From Adenanthera pavonina (lineage: Eukaryota > Streptophyta > Magnoliopsida > Fabales > Fabaceae), in assembly GCA_026686845.1 (NCBI GenBank), contig JAIVEN010000002.1:34365001-34429000 (forward strand): 64,000 nucleotides of DNA, in the 5' to 3' direction. A program made the translations under genes and the position numbers. Below, in pieces: positions 36,821 to 47,447 of the stretch (its first letter is position 1; every line of letters starts with the position of its first letter). Below the pieces are notes generated by a model that searched no databases, was not told where the DNA came from, and worked only from the letters and a program-made list of their open reading frames with translations.

Positions 36821-37115
36821 TCTACCGCTTAATTTCACAAGATTACATGATATGTTCCATATGTCTTAACTTAAGAAGTACCATCCAAATCGATCTCATA
36901 TAATAGATGATGTACAGGTTGAATTAAGAGAGGATCTAACTTTCGAAGTCGTGGTGCTGCAAATTATCGATGTAAAGGTGAATCAGTTGAGAAATATATT
37001 ATTAAATTAGTGAAAGTACTAGGGACTGGCCATACATCAAATGATGTCATGTGGGAGACAAAAGAATCCATGCAAAGAAGGTATCCTAAGCTTTTTGCTT
37101 TAGGTAAGAGTTTGA
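36821..37115 (+). pseudogene. pol: Chromodomain-like C-terminus of gypsy G1 pol
   Basis: After L2 the frame reads LHDMFHMS, LKKYHP, LREDLTFEVVVLQIID and finally MWETKESMQRRYPKLF (about 37050-37100). The last block matches the WE.E..M...YPHLF tail of plant chromovirus polyproteins, so G1 belongs to the Del/Tekay-like group. Isolated stops interrupt it. Confidence 0.7.
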
Positions 37116-37139
37116 AATTTTAGGGACAAAATTTTTTAT

Positions 37140-37152
37140 AGGGAGGGGAGAA
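37140..37152 (+). other. Polypurine tract of gypsy G1
   Basis: AGGGAGGGGAGAA lies immediately before TGTAACAACCC, the LTR start. Confidence 0.75.
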
Positions 37153-38450
37153 TGTAACAACCCTCGTTATACTATTCTAGACTTAGTCTCGAGCTAACGT
37201 GAAGTATGCTTGATGATATGTGTAGGACCAGAGGAACCAAGATGGGAGAAAGGATCAAAACGGGATAAATCTAAAATTTGAAATAGAGAAAGGTCATGGC
37301 ACAACAAGGTACAAGGCCGCTACGATGAGACTCTCGTGATATTTCAAAAATTTTTGGCCTGAGAGCACTAGCGTTGTGGTAAGCTTACTGGCACCGTAGC
37401 AAGAGTCACGAAATTGGTTTAAATTGAATGAGTTTCAATCAATGAAAATAGAAAGAATCAAAGGGAGAAATGGAGAGCTCTACTAGCGCATGAAAAATCC
37501 GACCCTTAAGGGTGATTTTTGGACCTACAGAGAAAGATTAATTGTTGGTAAGTAGCTTTTACTCTTCCTCCTTTATCTTCTCTATGATTTTTGGGGTTGA
37601 AATTTGGATATGTGCATGAGGGTTTGATTTGGAATAATTCCTACTGATTAAAATGATTGTATTGGTATTGTAGAAGTGTTATGTAGTATTAGGAAGGGTT
37701 ATGTAAGAGTTTTCAAGGAACTGTGATGAGTTTGAGTGGAACCTTGGGTTGGAAATTGTAGAAGAAGTGTGAAATCCAAGATGTTTGACAATGATTATGA
37801 TGTGGATGATTAATGAGAGCTTATTAGTGTGTAATTACGTTGTTGAAACTATAGGTTGAGTTTGAATAGATAAATTATTTATTTTGGTTGTTATGAGTAT
37901 TATGTTAATTGAAGATATTATGGTATTGTAGTGGTTGTTTGCTTGATTAGAGGAGTTCAAGTCATGGTTGGCAGCTTGAAAGCTTGTGAGAACCATGTGT
38001 GTCGTGTCGACAATTTAAGATAATGGTGTTTATGATTTAAGTGTTATATGTTGATATATATCTGTATATATACATGTTCCTATTCTTACCATGATATTGT
38101 TTGTGTATGTGTATGGTTTTTCTGCATATCGTGATATGTACACGGCTATTTGGGGTATGTTGATTGTATATGATGTGTATATGTGATTTTGTAGCATCCC
38201 CACACTATTGCATACTAGCATGACCATGATAATAATTATGATGATGATATATATATTTAAAGGCATGTTAGTATGGTATTGATATCATCACCATTGATGC
38301 ATATTGTGAGGTGGATGTTAGGGTGATGATGTGTTATGATATGATGATGATATGAGAAATGATGATGATTGATATGATAAAATATCTCTTCAACTAAATC
38401 CTTTCTTATGGCCAGAAGAGCCAGGTGGCAATGGATTCGGCGACGCGTCT
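37153..38450 (+). repeat. 3' LTR of gypsy G1, first part
   Basis: The LTR starts TGTAACAACCCTCG after the polypurine tract. It contains a GAGAGCAC...GCACCGTAGCAAGAG region near 37370-37420 and a GATGATGAT-rich stretch (38220-38370). It is cut at 38450 by L3; 41322-41366 looks like its continuation. Confidence 0.65.
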
Positions 38451-41321
38451 TGTAACATCCCTAAAATGTTAGATAACTAAAAATACATGGGCAATTTACA
38501 AAAATGGGCAAATACCATTTTGCATGAAATATGGCAAAGAGGTCATTTTTTCCTATTAGATGGAAAAATGAGAAATTATATTTTTGTCCTTAAGAATTAT
38601 GGAAATGACAATTTTGTCCCATGCATAAGAATTCACGTGGGGTAAGAAAAGTCAAATATTTTTACAAAAATTACACCTAAGACCCAAAAGTTTTAAAAAT
38701 TATAAATTTATCCCAACTCAAGTGCATTTTTGTAAATATGAAAAATTATAGTCAAAATAAAGCTCTCAATGAGTTAAGACCAATGGAATATAGTATGAAA
38801 TTTATTAAGATTAAAATAATATTTATTGGGTAATTATGATTTAATATTAATGTCTTACCCGATAAATGTCAGTCTGGACTGCAGGAAGAAGCAGTATTCA
38901 TTCAAGAAAAATGTGTGGGTCATATATTTAGACCAATTGGGATAAGTATATTATGGTAATTTTATATCTTTATATAGTTACAACAGGTGTTCCAATAATA
39001 ATAAATATATTGCTAAAGTAGCTTTATTTGTCCAGACAGGTTCATGATATATCTGGATAAGTAATTATCTAAAATTTTTGGACTAAAGTACCCTTAATTT
39101 CATGCTCCATAAGCTGCACATGATAAAGTAACATTTTTTAATATTTTAAGTCACTTTTTAAGAAAATTCAAGAACAATAGGTGGTAAAATTTTATTGGTT
39201 GGAAAATTTTATAAATTCTCCCCTTTGGTTCATGTTTTGGCCGACCAAAGAAGCAAAGAAAGAGTGGAGAGAGGTCTGAAAAATAGCAAAGAAAGAAGAG
39301 AAAAATGTGAAGAAGAGGAAGAAGGAAAAAGAGAAGGAAAAATCAAGAAAAAGGTAAGAATTTTCCTTTGAAATTCTAAATAATTTTCCTTCAAGTTTTA
39401 GGAAGTTTGAAGTAGGTTAGCAAGGTTTTCTCCTTTTTCTCTTGGTGTTTAATTTTTATCCTTAACATGGATTCATGAAAGGAAGTGGTTTCATGCAACA
39501 AATTAGAAGAAACCATGAGATAATGCAAGAAGAACAAGGTTTGGTATGTTTGGAAGTAAGAAAAGGGAAATCACTTCTTTTCTCTTCCAATCTTTGTTTC
39601 GGTTAGTTTAATATGATGGAAAGGAGTTGGATTTTCATTGTTTTGATGGCAAAAATGAATTTCCCATGATAAAAAACCTTCAAGACAAGGGTTGGCTCAA
39701 AGATAGAGCTTAAGATAAAGAGTTTGAGAATTTAAGGGTTTCAAGAGTTTTATGAGAGCTTTTTGTGATTAGCCAAGAAATTAGTGGCTTGAGCATGTGT
39801 TTAATAATATTTAGGGATTTGAGGAAGCTTTGGTTTAAAGAGGAAAACCAAGTGTAAGCACCAAAGGTAGCTATGTTTCATATTCTTGCTTTATGTTCTT
39901 TCATTGTCTTTTTTTAATTAAATTGTGTTGCCATATTGAAATTGTGATTCCTTTGATTGGTCTTGGCTATAAAATGAGGGGTTTAACTCCTCGGATATCC
40001 ATTTTCTAAGCCTTTATGCTGCCGAATTTTATGACCAATGTGGCAATTTATTGTTTAAATATGATTGATGTGATTAAATGTGATGAAATGTGAGCTGTTT
40101 GACATGATTGACATAATTGCATGAAATGCAACTTGCTACTGAGATTTCCCCCAATCTAATCCCCTCAAATATCCCAAATGACTAGGCATAAGCTTTGGCA
40201 AAGGAGTCCAAAAAGCTAAGGAGAATGAAGAAGAGGAAGATGCTTAATGATGCCTTCAAGTTATGATTGTATATTTTGAAATTATGCATAAAACCATTTA
40301 TATACTTTTAGATCTATGCCATTGTGCTATTATATCCTCATAAGCATTATGAAATGTTTGGCATGGATTTGAAACATGGAATAATCATGTGAGCTTATTC
40401 TGAAGTCTACTTTGCCATGTTATATTGTTAGAAGTTTATTTTGTAGCAATGAGAGTAAAGTCAACACTGTTTGATTGAAATAGGGAAAGTAAGTCAAGTT
40501 TTATATATTCCCTAAAACTAGAGAGAACAAGCTTTTCAATGAGTAAAATAATACACAATTTGGATATATGTATGATTTATAGCGTAATTTTAAAGTTCAA
40601 GATCAAAATTGGACAGTGATGTGAAGGCTGTGAAATTTACTGAATATATTACTTCTTTTTAAAAAGTAATATAAAATTGTACAGAGCTCCAAAAATTTAG
40701 TGGCTTACATTTGTGAAATATTTATCTTTTGAGGTTAATATACCACTAGTTTGAGTTCAATTGGAGCTACACAATGAGAGATATACAAGTTTTCCCAAAA
40801 CTGTTCCAGAAAAAGTGATGTTCTAATCCCTAGTGATTCAAATTGATACTGTGCCCTGTATAGAATAACTAAATGTATAATAAAAATATGATGGTAATAA
40901 TAAATATATATCTTTCCAATGGAATATAGAATACATGATTTGGATCAGTATAGAGTTAGATATGAATTTTTAAAATTACAACCAAAATCCTGAAAAAGAG
41001 AGAAATGACCATTTGTATAGTGTAAGTTTGAGTACTAAACTATACTAATTGGTCAGGTTAAAGAAGTTTTCATATTTTTATCATTTATATCAGGTTTCTA
41101 TCTTCATTTAGAGACTTGAACCAAATTGATACGATTTTTCTGGATTAAGTTATGATTTTTCAAAGTTCGTCCAGAAAACTTGAGAACCAAATGAATAGTA
41201 CCACGTTTTTTTTATTTAAATATTTTGGTTCTATTAATGATACAAGCTTTTAATATAAGCTATTTGGATATTTTACATACTAGAATATATGGGAAAATAT
41301 AGATAAAAGTAAGGTGTTACA
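38451..41321 (+). mobile_element. Giant gypsy-type solo LTR L3 (2.9 kb)
   Basis: TGTAACATCCC to GGTGTTACA, plus orientation, similar to L1: the AAAGAGGTCATTTTTTCC region near 38535 matches L1 near 29748, and TTTTCCCAAAACTGTTCC near 40792 matches L1 near 32395. No coding domain. A clean target duplication is not visible (CGTCT before, TACAT after), so one flank has probably lost a few bases. Confidence 0.68.
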
Positions 41322-41366
41322 TACATTCCCCAAATCACCACTGATTTAGGTGGTCCAGGGGAAGGA
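41322..41366 (+). repeat. 3' LTR of gypsy G1, continuation
   Basis: ATTCCCCAAATCACCACTG and a GGTGGTCCAGGGGAAGG box lie between L3 and element D. They fit as a continuation of the GGATTCGGCGACGCG sequence left of L3. The last five bases, AAGGA, should recur after the 3' LTR of D outside the window. Confidence 0.45.
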
Positions 41367-42876
41367 TGTTGAATCACGTATTTTGATGATTCCAAACTAA
41401 CCTTCTAGAGTTTGGAAAGAAGATATCAAAGGTACATAAAAAATCTCAAATAGAGAAATCCAAGTAAAATCAGCACAAGATTATATATAGCATTTCTTCT
41501 ATGTTTAATTTGAGTAAAATACCATGAACTGGTAAAAGAATGTTTTAGAAATATGATTCTATGATAATTCATAGAATATTTGAAAAACACCCACAAACAG
41601 ACAAACTTTAAATTGTTAAAACTGATCTATTGCATTGAAAATTCGAACTTTGACTTCTGAAATTCAAATTTTGAATTGAAAATAAGTTAGTCAGTAAAGA
41701 GATTCCTCTGACTAATGAACTTTGAGTGCAGAAATTTAAACTTTGACATAAGTCTGAAAAGAGCCTTCTCTGATAGACAAACTTTGAGTTTTGAAAATTC
41801 AAATTTCTAATAAAACATAATTCATGAAAAATGAAAAATTTGTCCGAGGACATGTCAAAGTTCATCTGAAAGTAAAGTTTAAAAAGAGTCCAAAGTTAAC
41901 TCACTGACAGAGAAACTTTGATTTTGAAAATTCGAATTTTAGAAACAAAGTTTATAAGTCTGCTATGATAATCTGTTGACATATGAATGTTGGTATTCAG
42001 AAATTCGAGCTTTGAAGGCATTGTAGCAATATGGGACAACTGTTCACACTTACAAAAAGAACTTTAACTTGAAAATTTGTATATTCCAACATAGAAACAT
42101 TCTTCAAAGATGAAAATTCTAACTTTGCTTCATAACAAATGACCTTTGAAGTTCAACGTTTAAGTCTTTAACTTTCAGTCTATGCGAAATTTGTCTGTTG
42201 ACCAACTAAAATTTGAATTTTGAGTGTTAGACGCATTAAATACAGTTGGTGAACAAATAGTTTTTTAGGGTAACCGCTGTGTAACATCTCTAACGGCTAG
42301 ATCTTGTCTCTAACATATATTTAAGATATAAATCTATAAATAAAACTTCACTTGAAGTTGTAGGTAACGATTTTACATTGTAAATACTGAAACTTTGTCA
42401 AATTCTTAAGTCAAAGTCTCTTACTACTTCATTATTTTGTACTTCAACTTTCATAAACACTCTTAATTAGAGAGTTCAATCATTGTAATCAATCTTATCT
42501 TCATTAGAAAGAAAGATTTTCTTGTGAGGGAATTTCACAAGGGATTTGGGAAGCACTTAGTTAGAGTGCAAAAAGTGAGGTTGTAAGCTCTAAGAACAGA
42601 GTATCAAGTTGTACTGAGGTAATTGCAAGAAGCCTACTAAATTCTTACAAGATAAAGGAAAATCTTAAGTGGTGACTTGGGGACTGGACATAAGTCAAGA
42701 TAGAGAGACTGAACCAGGATAAATGTTTATGCCTACCCTTCTCTTTTACTATTCTTACCTTGTTATTCCTTTATATTCTATTTTACTGTCACCTTCGCTT
42801 TCATTACTTTCTTAACTTTTGCAGAAAATTTTAATATTCCTAATTCATCCCTTTTGGGAAACCAGCATATCTAACA
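41367..42876 (+). repeat. 5' LTR of element D
   Basis: The LTR starts TGTTGAATCACG and ends ATCTAACA. TATAAATA is at 42335-42342. Degenerate motif units keep the phase: for example TAGACAAA-N16-TTCAAA near 41772 and CAGAGAAA-N15-TTCGAA near 41910. Confidence 0.88.
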
Positions 42877-42878
42877 AG

Positions 42879-42890
42879 TGGCATCAAAGA
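42879..42890 (+). other. Primer binding site of element D
   Basis: TGGCATCAAAGA follows the LTR by two bases and is a decayed form of TGGTATCAGAGC. Confidence 0.7.
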
Positions 42891-42931
42891 CCGGATTCCC
42901 AAACAGAGGATATAATTGTCTGGGAAATTCA

Positions 42932-43867
42932 ATGACTGGCTTTGGAGAATGCATACTGCCTGAGGGTAACAACACAAACAGACCACCTAGGTTCAGTGGA
43001 GAACACTATGGATACTGGAAGAAGAGAATGCAAATCTATCTCCAGTCTATTGATCTATATATCTGGTCTGTCATCCAAAAGGGAGACTTTATCCCAATGA
43101 AACTGCAGGATGATGGGAAATACAAGGAGAGTCCAGAAGACGAGTGGAATGAGGAAGATAAGAGAAGAGTCTTGTTAAAATTTAAGACAAAACATTGCCT
43201 AGTCAGTGCATTAAACCAAGACGAATTCTACAGAGTTTCATAATGTCCCACAGGCAAGGGTATGTGGGACACTTTAGAAATCGCTCATGAAGGAACCATT
43301 GGAGTAAGAGAGAAAAAATTGAACTCCTGCATTGGTAAATACGAAAGCTTCAGAATGGTGGATGGAGAGAGCATCAAAGAGCTATAAAAGAGATTCACCC
43401 TCATTGTGAATCAATTGAAGAGTCTTGGTAAGGAGTACACTTAGCCAGAAAAGGTCAGAAAAATCCTTAAAGCTCTTCCTCTAGAATGGCAACCCAAAGT
43501 AACGACAATAGAAGAAGCCAAAGGAGAATCAATGACCTCTGTCACAGCCTTCTTTGGTAGTCTTAAAGAATATGAGGGAAAGGTAAAGGCTCTTAAGGAA
43601 GCAGGACAAGATAGGTAAAAGAAGGGTCTTGCTCTAAAAGCTACAGAAGAAAAAGAAGAAGAATCTGATGATGGAGATGAATTAGATGAAGAAACTCTGG
43701 CTGTGATGGTCAAAAAATTCAGAAGGTTTTACAATAAGAAAAGGAACAAAAGATTCTTCAAGAAAAGAGCAGCGAGAGACAACAAGAAAGAAGGAAAAGA
43801 ACATGTCACTTGCTACGAATACAAGAAGCAAGGGCACATCAAATAGGATTGTCCACAATTCCTAAAT
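42932..43867 (+). pseudogene. gag: gag of element D, 5' part
   Basis: ATG at 42932 starts MTGFGECILPEGNNTNRPPRF, the same gag N-terminus as B and E. Stops include TAA 43241-43243 (CAA in B and E), TAG 43441-43443 and TAG near 43846 (in place of TGG). The first zinc knuckle has its second cysteine changed (CYEYKKQGHIK, 43811-43843). Element E cut the gene just after this knuckle. Confidence 0.88.
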
Positions 43868-44213
43868 TGTTGATGAAAGAGTTTTGATGATTTTAAACCA
43901 ACACTCAAGATCTTGGATTGAAGATATCAAAGGAGATCAAAGCTGTTCCAAGTGAAGATTTTCTGAGTATTTGCTGTTAGATCTCTTGTAGGATCTTTAG
44001 TTTTTGTTATGATTGGGTAAAAGGTTTTGATTTGAAGAAAAGATGTTTTCAAACTTTGATTTTATGTTAAATCCTTGAATATTTGAAAAACACCCACAAA
44101 CAGACGAAGGTTAAAAGTTTAAACTAAACTATCAAGTTAGAAATTCGAACTTGGCCTTTGGAAATTCGAATTTCGAGCTAAAACTGATTAAGTCTGAAGA
44201 GATGGCTCTCTGT

Positions 44214-44712
44214 CAGACGAATTTTGGTGGTTCAAAATTCGAATTTTCATCTAGTCTGAAAGAAGCCTTTCTGGTGACAGACGAACTTCACACTTCCAAA
44301 ATTCGAATTTCAAGTAAAATGAAGTTTGTGAAAACCAAAGAAATTCGTCTGAAACCATGACAAAGTGCATCTGAAATCAAAAGATATTCAGCTTGAAAAA
44401 TGCTCTCTGACAGACGAATTTCAAGATTCCAACACTCGAATTTTCATATAAGTCTGAAAGAAGCTTCTTGACAACAAACGAACTTTGAGTCTTCAAAATT
44501 CGAATTTCAGACAAAACAAAACTTGAGAAAATAGAAGAAATTCGTCTGAAACTATGTTAAAGTTCATCTGAGATCAAGAATGAGTTAAGTCTCAAAATTG
44601 CTCTCTGACAGACGAATGTCACCCTTTCAAAATTCGAATTTCGAAGAAAGTAAACTACTGTGTCTCTTTATACGTTCAATGGACAGACGAATTTTGGATA
44701 CCAAAATTCGAA
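44214..44712 (+). promoter_or_regulatory. Eight-unit phased CAGACGAA/TTCGAA array in U3 of element E
   Basis: Plus-oriented units start at 44214, 44278, 44411, 44475, 44609 and 44684: CAGACGAA (CAAACGAA at 44475), with TTCGAA (CTCGAA in the 44411 unit) 24 bp later (23 in the last), so the CGAA core repeats at 22 bp. Two opposite units at 44344/44366 and 44541/44563 are TTCGTCTG-type sites 22 bp apart. Unit starts are separated by 64, 66, 67, 64, 66, 68 and 75 bp. Every unit lies upstream of the TATA box. It looks like a promoter-proximal array for a DNA-binding protein; none is known to me for this sequence. Confidence 0.7.
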
Positions 44713-44957
44713 TTTCGAAGACACTGTAGCAAATTGAAAACACTGTTCACACTTAACCAAAAATCTTTCTTCTTGAAAATTCGTATGTCACATTGTGAAA
44801 ATGTTTTATAAGTTTCAAAATTCGAATTTCACTTCATGAACAGACGAACTTCGTGTTGTAACGTTGAAAGCTTTAACCTTCGGTTCCTTCGAAATTCGTC
44901 TGTTGACCAACCAAAATTCGAATTTCAGTATGTCAGAAACATTAAATGCGGTTGGTA

Positions 44958-45048
44958 AACGGATAGTTTTTCAGAGTAACCGTTGGATAACTTCCCCAAC
45001 GGATAGATTTAGTCTCTAACGGATATTTGAGACCTAAATCTATAAATA
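44958..45048 (+). promoter_or_regulatory. Core promoter of element E LTR: AACGG cluster and TATA box
   Basis: AACGG cores at 44958-44962, 44980-44984 (reverse), 44998-45002 and 45018-45022 precede TATAAATA (45041-45048). AACGG is the core of the MYB3R/MSA element of plant G2/M genes and a general MYB site; the flanks fit only partly. The same cluster occurs in the LTRs of B. Confidence 0.6.
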
Positions 45049-45594
45049 CAACATCATTTGAAGTTGTGGGTAACGAATCAAACTTGTATATACCGAATTT
45101 CTGCTAAATCTTCTTCTCAAAAGCTTTTACCCTCTCAACTTCTAAACTTGTACTTAAACTTTCATATCTACTCTTTTCAAGAGAGTTATTTCATTGTAAT
45201 CAATCTACTCTTCATTTGGAAGATAGATTTACTTGTGAGGGGTATTCACAAGGGGATTGAGAAGCACACAGTGAAAGTGCTTGGAGAGTTTGAGAGAGCT
45301 CAGAAACAGAGCATACTCGTTGTACTGTGGCCTTAGCAAGAAGCCCATTGAAATTCTTGCTGTATAGTGGATAAATCTCAAGAGGTGTCTTGGGGACTGG
45401 ATGTAGGTCAAGTGGAAAGACCGAACCAGGATAAATTACTGAGTTTTCTTCTCCCTATCTTCACTTTTCAGCTTGCTCTGTTTTACGCATTATTTTCATT
45501 ATACTGTGATATCTCCACTTACCTCACCTTGTGCAGAAAATTTTCAATCTTCCCAATTCACCCCCCCTCTTGGGAAGTCAGCCTTACTAACAAG

Positions 45595-45606
45595 TGGTAT
45601 CAGAGC
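45595..45606 (+). other. Primer binding site of element E
   Basis: TGGTATCAGAGC, the exact initiator-Met tRNA complement, begins two bases after the 5' LTR. Confidence 0.93.
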
Positions 45607-45647
45607 CCGGATTCCCATTCAAAGGAACTCACAGTCCGGGAATTAAA

Positions 45648-47447
45648 ATGGCTGGCTTTGGAGAGAGTATACTTCCTGAAGGAAACAACACTAACAGGCC
45701 ACCAGGCTTCAGTGGAGAGCATTATGGATATTGGAAGATGAGGATGCAGATCTACCTTCAATCAATTGACCTTGACATCTGGTTAGTGATTGAAAAAGGA
45801 GATTTCGTTCCAATGGCTCAAACAGAAGATGGAAGACACAAAGAGAAGCTGGAAGCTGAGTGGAATGATGAAGACAGAAGGAGAGTTCTACTGAACTTCA
45901 AAGCAAAGCATTGTTTGGTCAGTGCCCTTAACCAGGATGAATTCTACAGAGTCTCACAATGCTCCACTGCAAAAGAAATGTGGGATACTCTACAGATTGC
46001 ACATGAAGGAACTTCTGGAGTCAGGGAAAACAAACTGAACACGTGCATTGGGGAGTATGAAAGCTTCAGAATGGCTGAAGGAGAAACTGTAAAGGAGCTC
46101 CAAAAGAGATTCACTCTTATTGTGAATCAACTGAAGAGCCTGGGAAAAGAATACACACAGTCTGAGAAAGTGAGAAAAATACTCAGAGCTCTACCTCTGG
46201 AATGGCAGCCCAAGGTGACAGCTATAGAAGAGGCCAGAGGAGAATCAATGGCTTCTGTCACAGCTCTCTTCGGCAGCCTTGAGGAATATGAAGGAAAGAT
46301 CAAAGCACTCAAGGAAGCTGGGCTGGACAGAAAGAAGAAAGGCCTTGCCCTCAAAGCTGCTGATGAAAAGGAAGAAGAATCTGATGAAGGAGATGAGCTG
46401 AATGAGGAAACTCTGGCTATGATGGTCAGAAAATTCGGAAGATTCTACAGCAAGAAGAAGAGCAAGAGATTCTTCAAGAAAGGAGTAATTGGAGAAAGCA
46501 AGAAAGAGGCAAAAGAACCTGTAACTTGCTATGAGTGCAAGAAGCAGGGACACATTAAGTGGGACTGTCCCCAATTCATTAAGAAGCAGGAAAAAGAAAA
46601 GAAAGCTGCAGACAAAGGGAAGAAGAAGAAAGCCTATATCTCATCCATATGGGGCAACAGCTCAGATGAGGAAGAAGAAGATGAGGATGAGGTTGCCAAC
46701 ATTTGTTTAATGGCACTTGCCTCAGAAGAAGTCTTACCCTCATGCAGCAGTGATCAGGAAGAAGAGGTATATGAATCTGAACCTTCCTATTCTGAATTAC
46801 AAGATGCATTTCATGAGCTTCATGATGAATTCATTAAAGTTGCTAAAGAACTGAAATTGGCAAAGAAAAGGATAAATAAGCTGGAATCCCAAAGCATAGT
46901 TTCTGAAATTGCCTCTTTGCCCACTACTGAATCTGTTTGTTGCACTTCATGCATTGAACTCAAGCAAACTAATGACTATTTAGTTAAAAGCATGTCTAGG
47001 CTCACTAGAGGCAAAGACATGTTGTTTGCATTAATGGGGAGCCAAAGAATATCACAAGGCAAAGCTGGTCTTGGCTATGATCCATGTGCTGTCAAGGAAA
47101 AGATTAGGAAGAAAAATCAGAATGCTTATATGAGACATTTTGTGCATGCTGAGAACAATAAAAAGAAAACTAATGCATTACATCACATTGAAACATATGA
47201 TCAACCAAGGCATGCTAGACAAAAGTATTATCTGCACTGTTTTCTTCCTGCATCTCAATCTAGCAGTCCTTTCACTACCTGTCATTTCTGCAACAAAAAG
47301 GGACATATTTCCAGTTCTTGTGCCTTGAAGAAAAATGGGCTTGGCAGGAAAGTTGAATGGGTTCCCAAAGTTGCATCTGCATCTAGGGAAAAATATACTG
47401 ACCTAAAAGGACCCAAGCAAATTTGGGTACCTAAAAGGAAAACGTAA
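45648..47447 (+). CDS. gag: Gag of element E (599 aa, intact)
   Basis: This is the structural protein of the particle. I chose the ATG at 45648 because it gives MAGFGESILPEGNN, the same start as in B and D. Residues about 15-240 fit the copia DUF4219/UBN2 gag domain. A Lys/Arg-rich segment (about 265-290) leads into zinc knuckle C294-X2-C297-X4-H302-X4-C307. A very acidic stretch and a probable helical region (about 395-440) follow. A second knuckle C545-X2-C548-X4-H553-X4-C558 lies near the end. The product is much longer than single-knuckle copia gags. Its stop (47445-47447) precedes a pol frame shifted by -1, so gag is made alone unless the ribosome shifts or the RNA is spliced. Confidence 0.95.
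   Translation: MAGFGESILPEGNNTNRPPGFSGEHYGYWKMRMQIYLQSIDLDIWLVIEKGDFVPMAQTEDGRHKEKLEAEWNDEDRRRVLLNFKAKHCLVSALNQDEFYRVSQCSTAKEMWDTLQIAHEGTSGVRENKLNTCIGEYESFRMAEGETVKELQKRFTLIVNQLKSLGKEYTQSEKVRKILRALPLEWQPKVTAIEEARGESMASVTALFGSLEEYEGKIKALKEAGLDRKKKGLALKAADEKEEESDEGDELNEETLAMMVRKFGRFYSKKKSKRFFKKGVIGESKKEAKEPVTCYECKKQGHIKWDCPQFIKKQEKEKKAADKGKKKKAYISSIWGNSSDEEEEDEDEVANICLMALASEEVLPSCSSDQEEEVYESEPSYSELQDAFHELHDEFIKVAKELKLAKKRINKLESQSIVSEIASLPTTESVCCTSCIELKQTNDYLVKSMSRLTRGKDMLFALMGSQRISQGKAGLGYDPCAVKEKIRKKNQNAYMRHFVHAENNKKKTNALHHIETYDQPRHARQKYYLHCFLPASQSSSPFTTCHFCNKKGHISSSCALKKNGLGRKVEWVPKVASASREKYTDLKGPKQIWVPKRKT

Larger units (their letters stand above)
43868..45592 (+). repeat. 5' LTR of element E
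   Basis: TGTTGATGAAAG to ACTAACA, 1725 bp. U3 holds the phased motif array (44214-44712), an AACGG cluster (44958-45022) and TATAAATA at 45041-45048. The R/U5 end carries the CCAATTCACCCCCCCTC block. Confidence 0.96.

Noticed and set aside
44214..44712. Heat-shock elements (GAA-NN-TTC) as the explanation of the array
   Set aside because: Some GAAAATTC and GAACTTTC strings occur by overlap, but the conserved part is CAGACGAA plus TTCGAA at fixed distance, and element A lacks GAA-NN-TTC while keeping the geometry.
44100..44930. CRISPR-like regular short repeats in the LTR
   Set aside because: Units are short, degenerate, in both orientations and in a plant retrotransposon U3, without uniform repeats and unique spacers; no cas genes.
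43868..45592. Host gene or tRNA hidden in the LTRs and spacers
   Set aside because: No tRNA box A/B pair with cloverleaf, no splice-structured host reading frame and no non-transposon domain was recognisable anywhere in the window.
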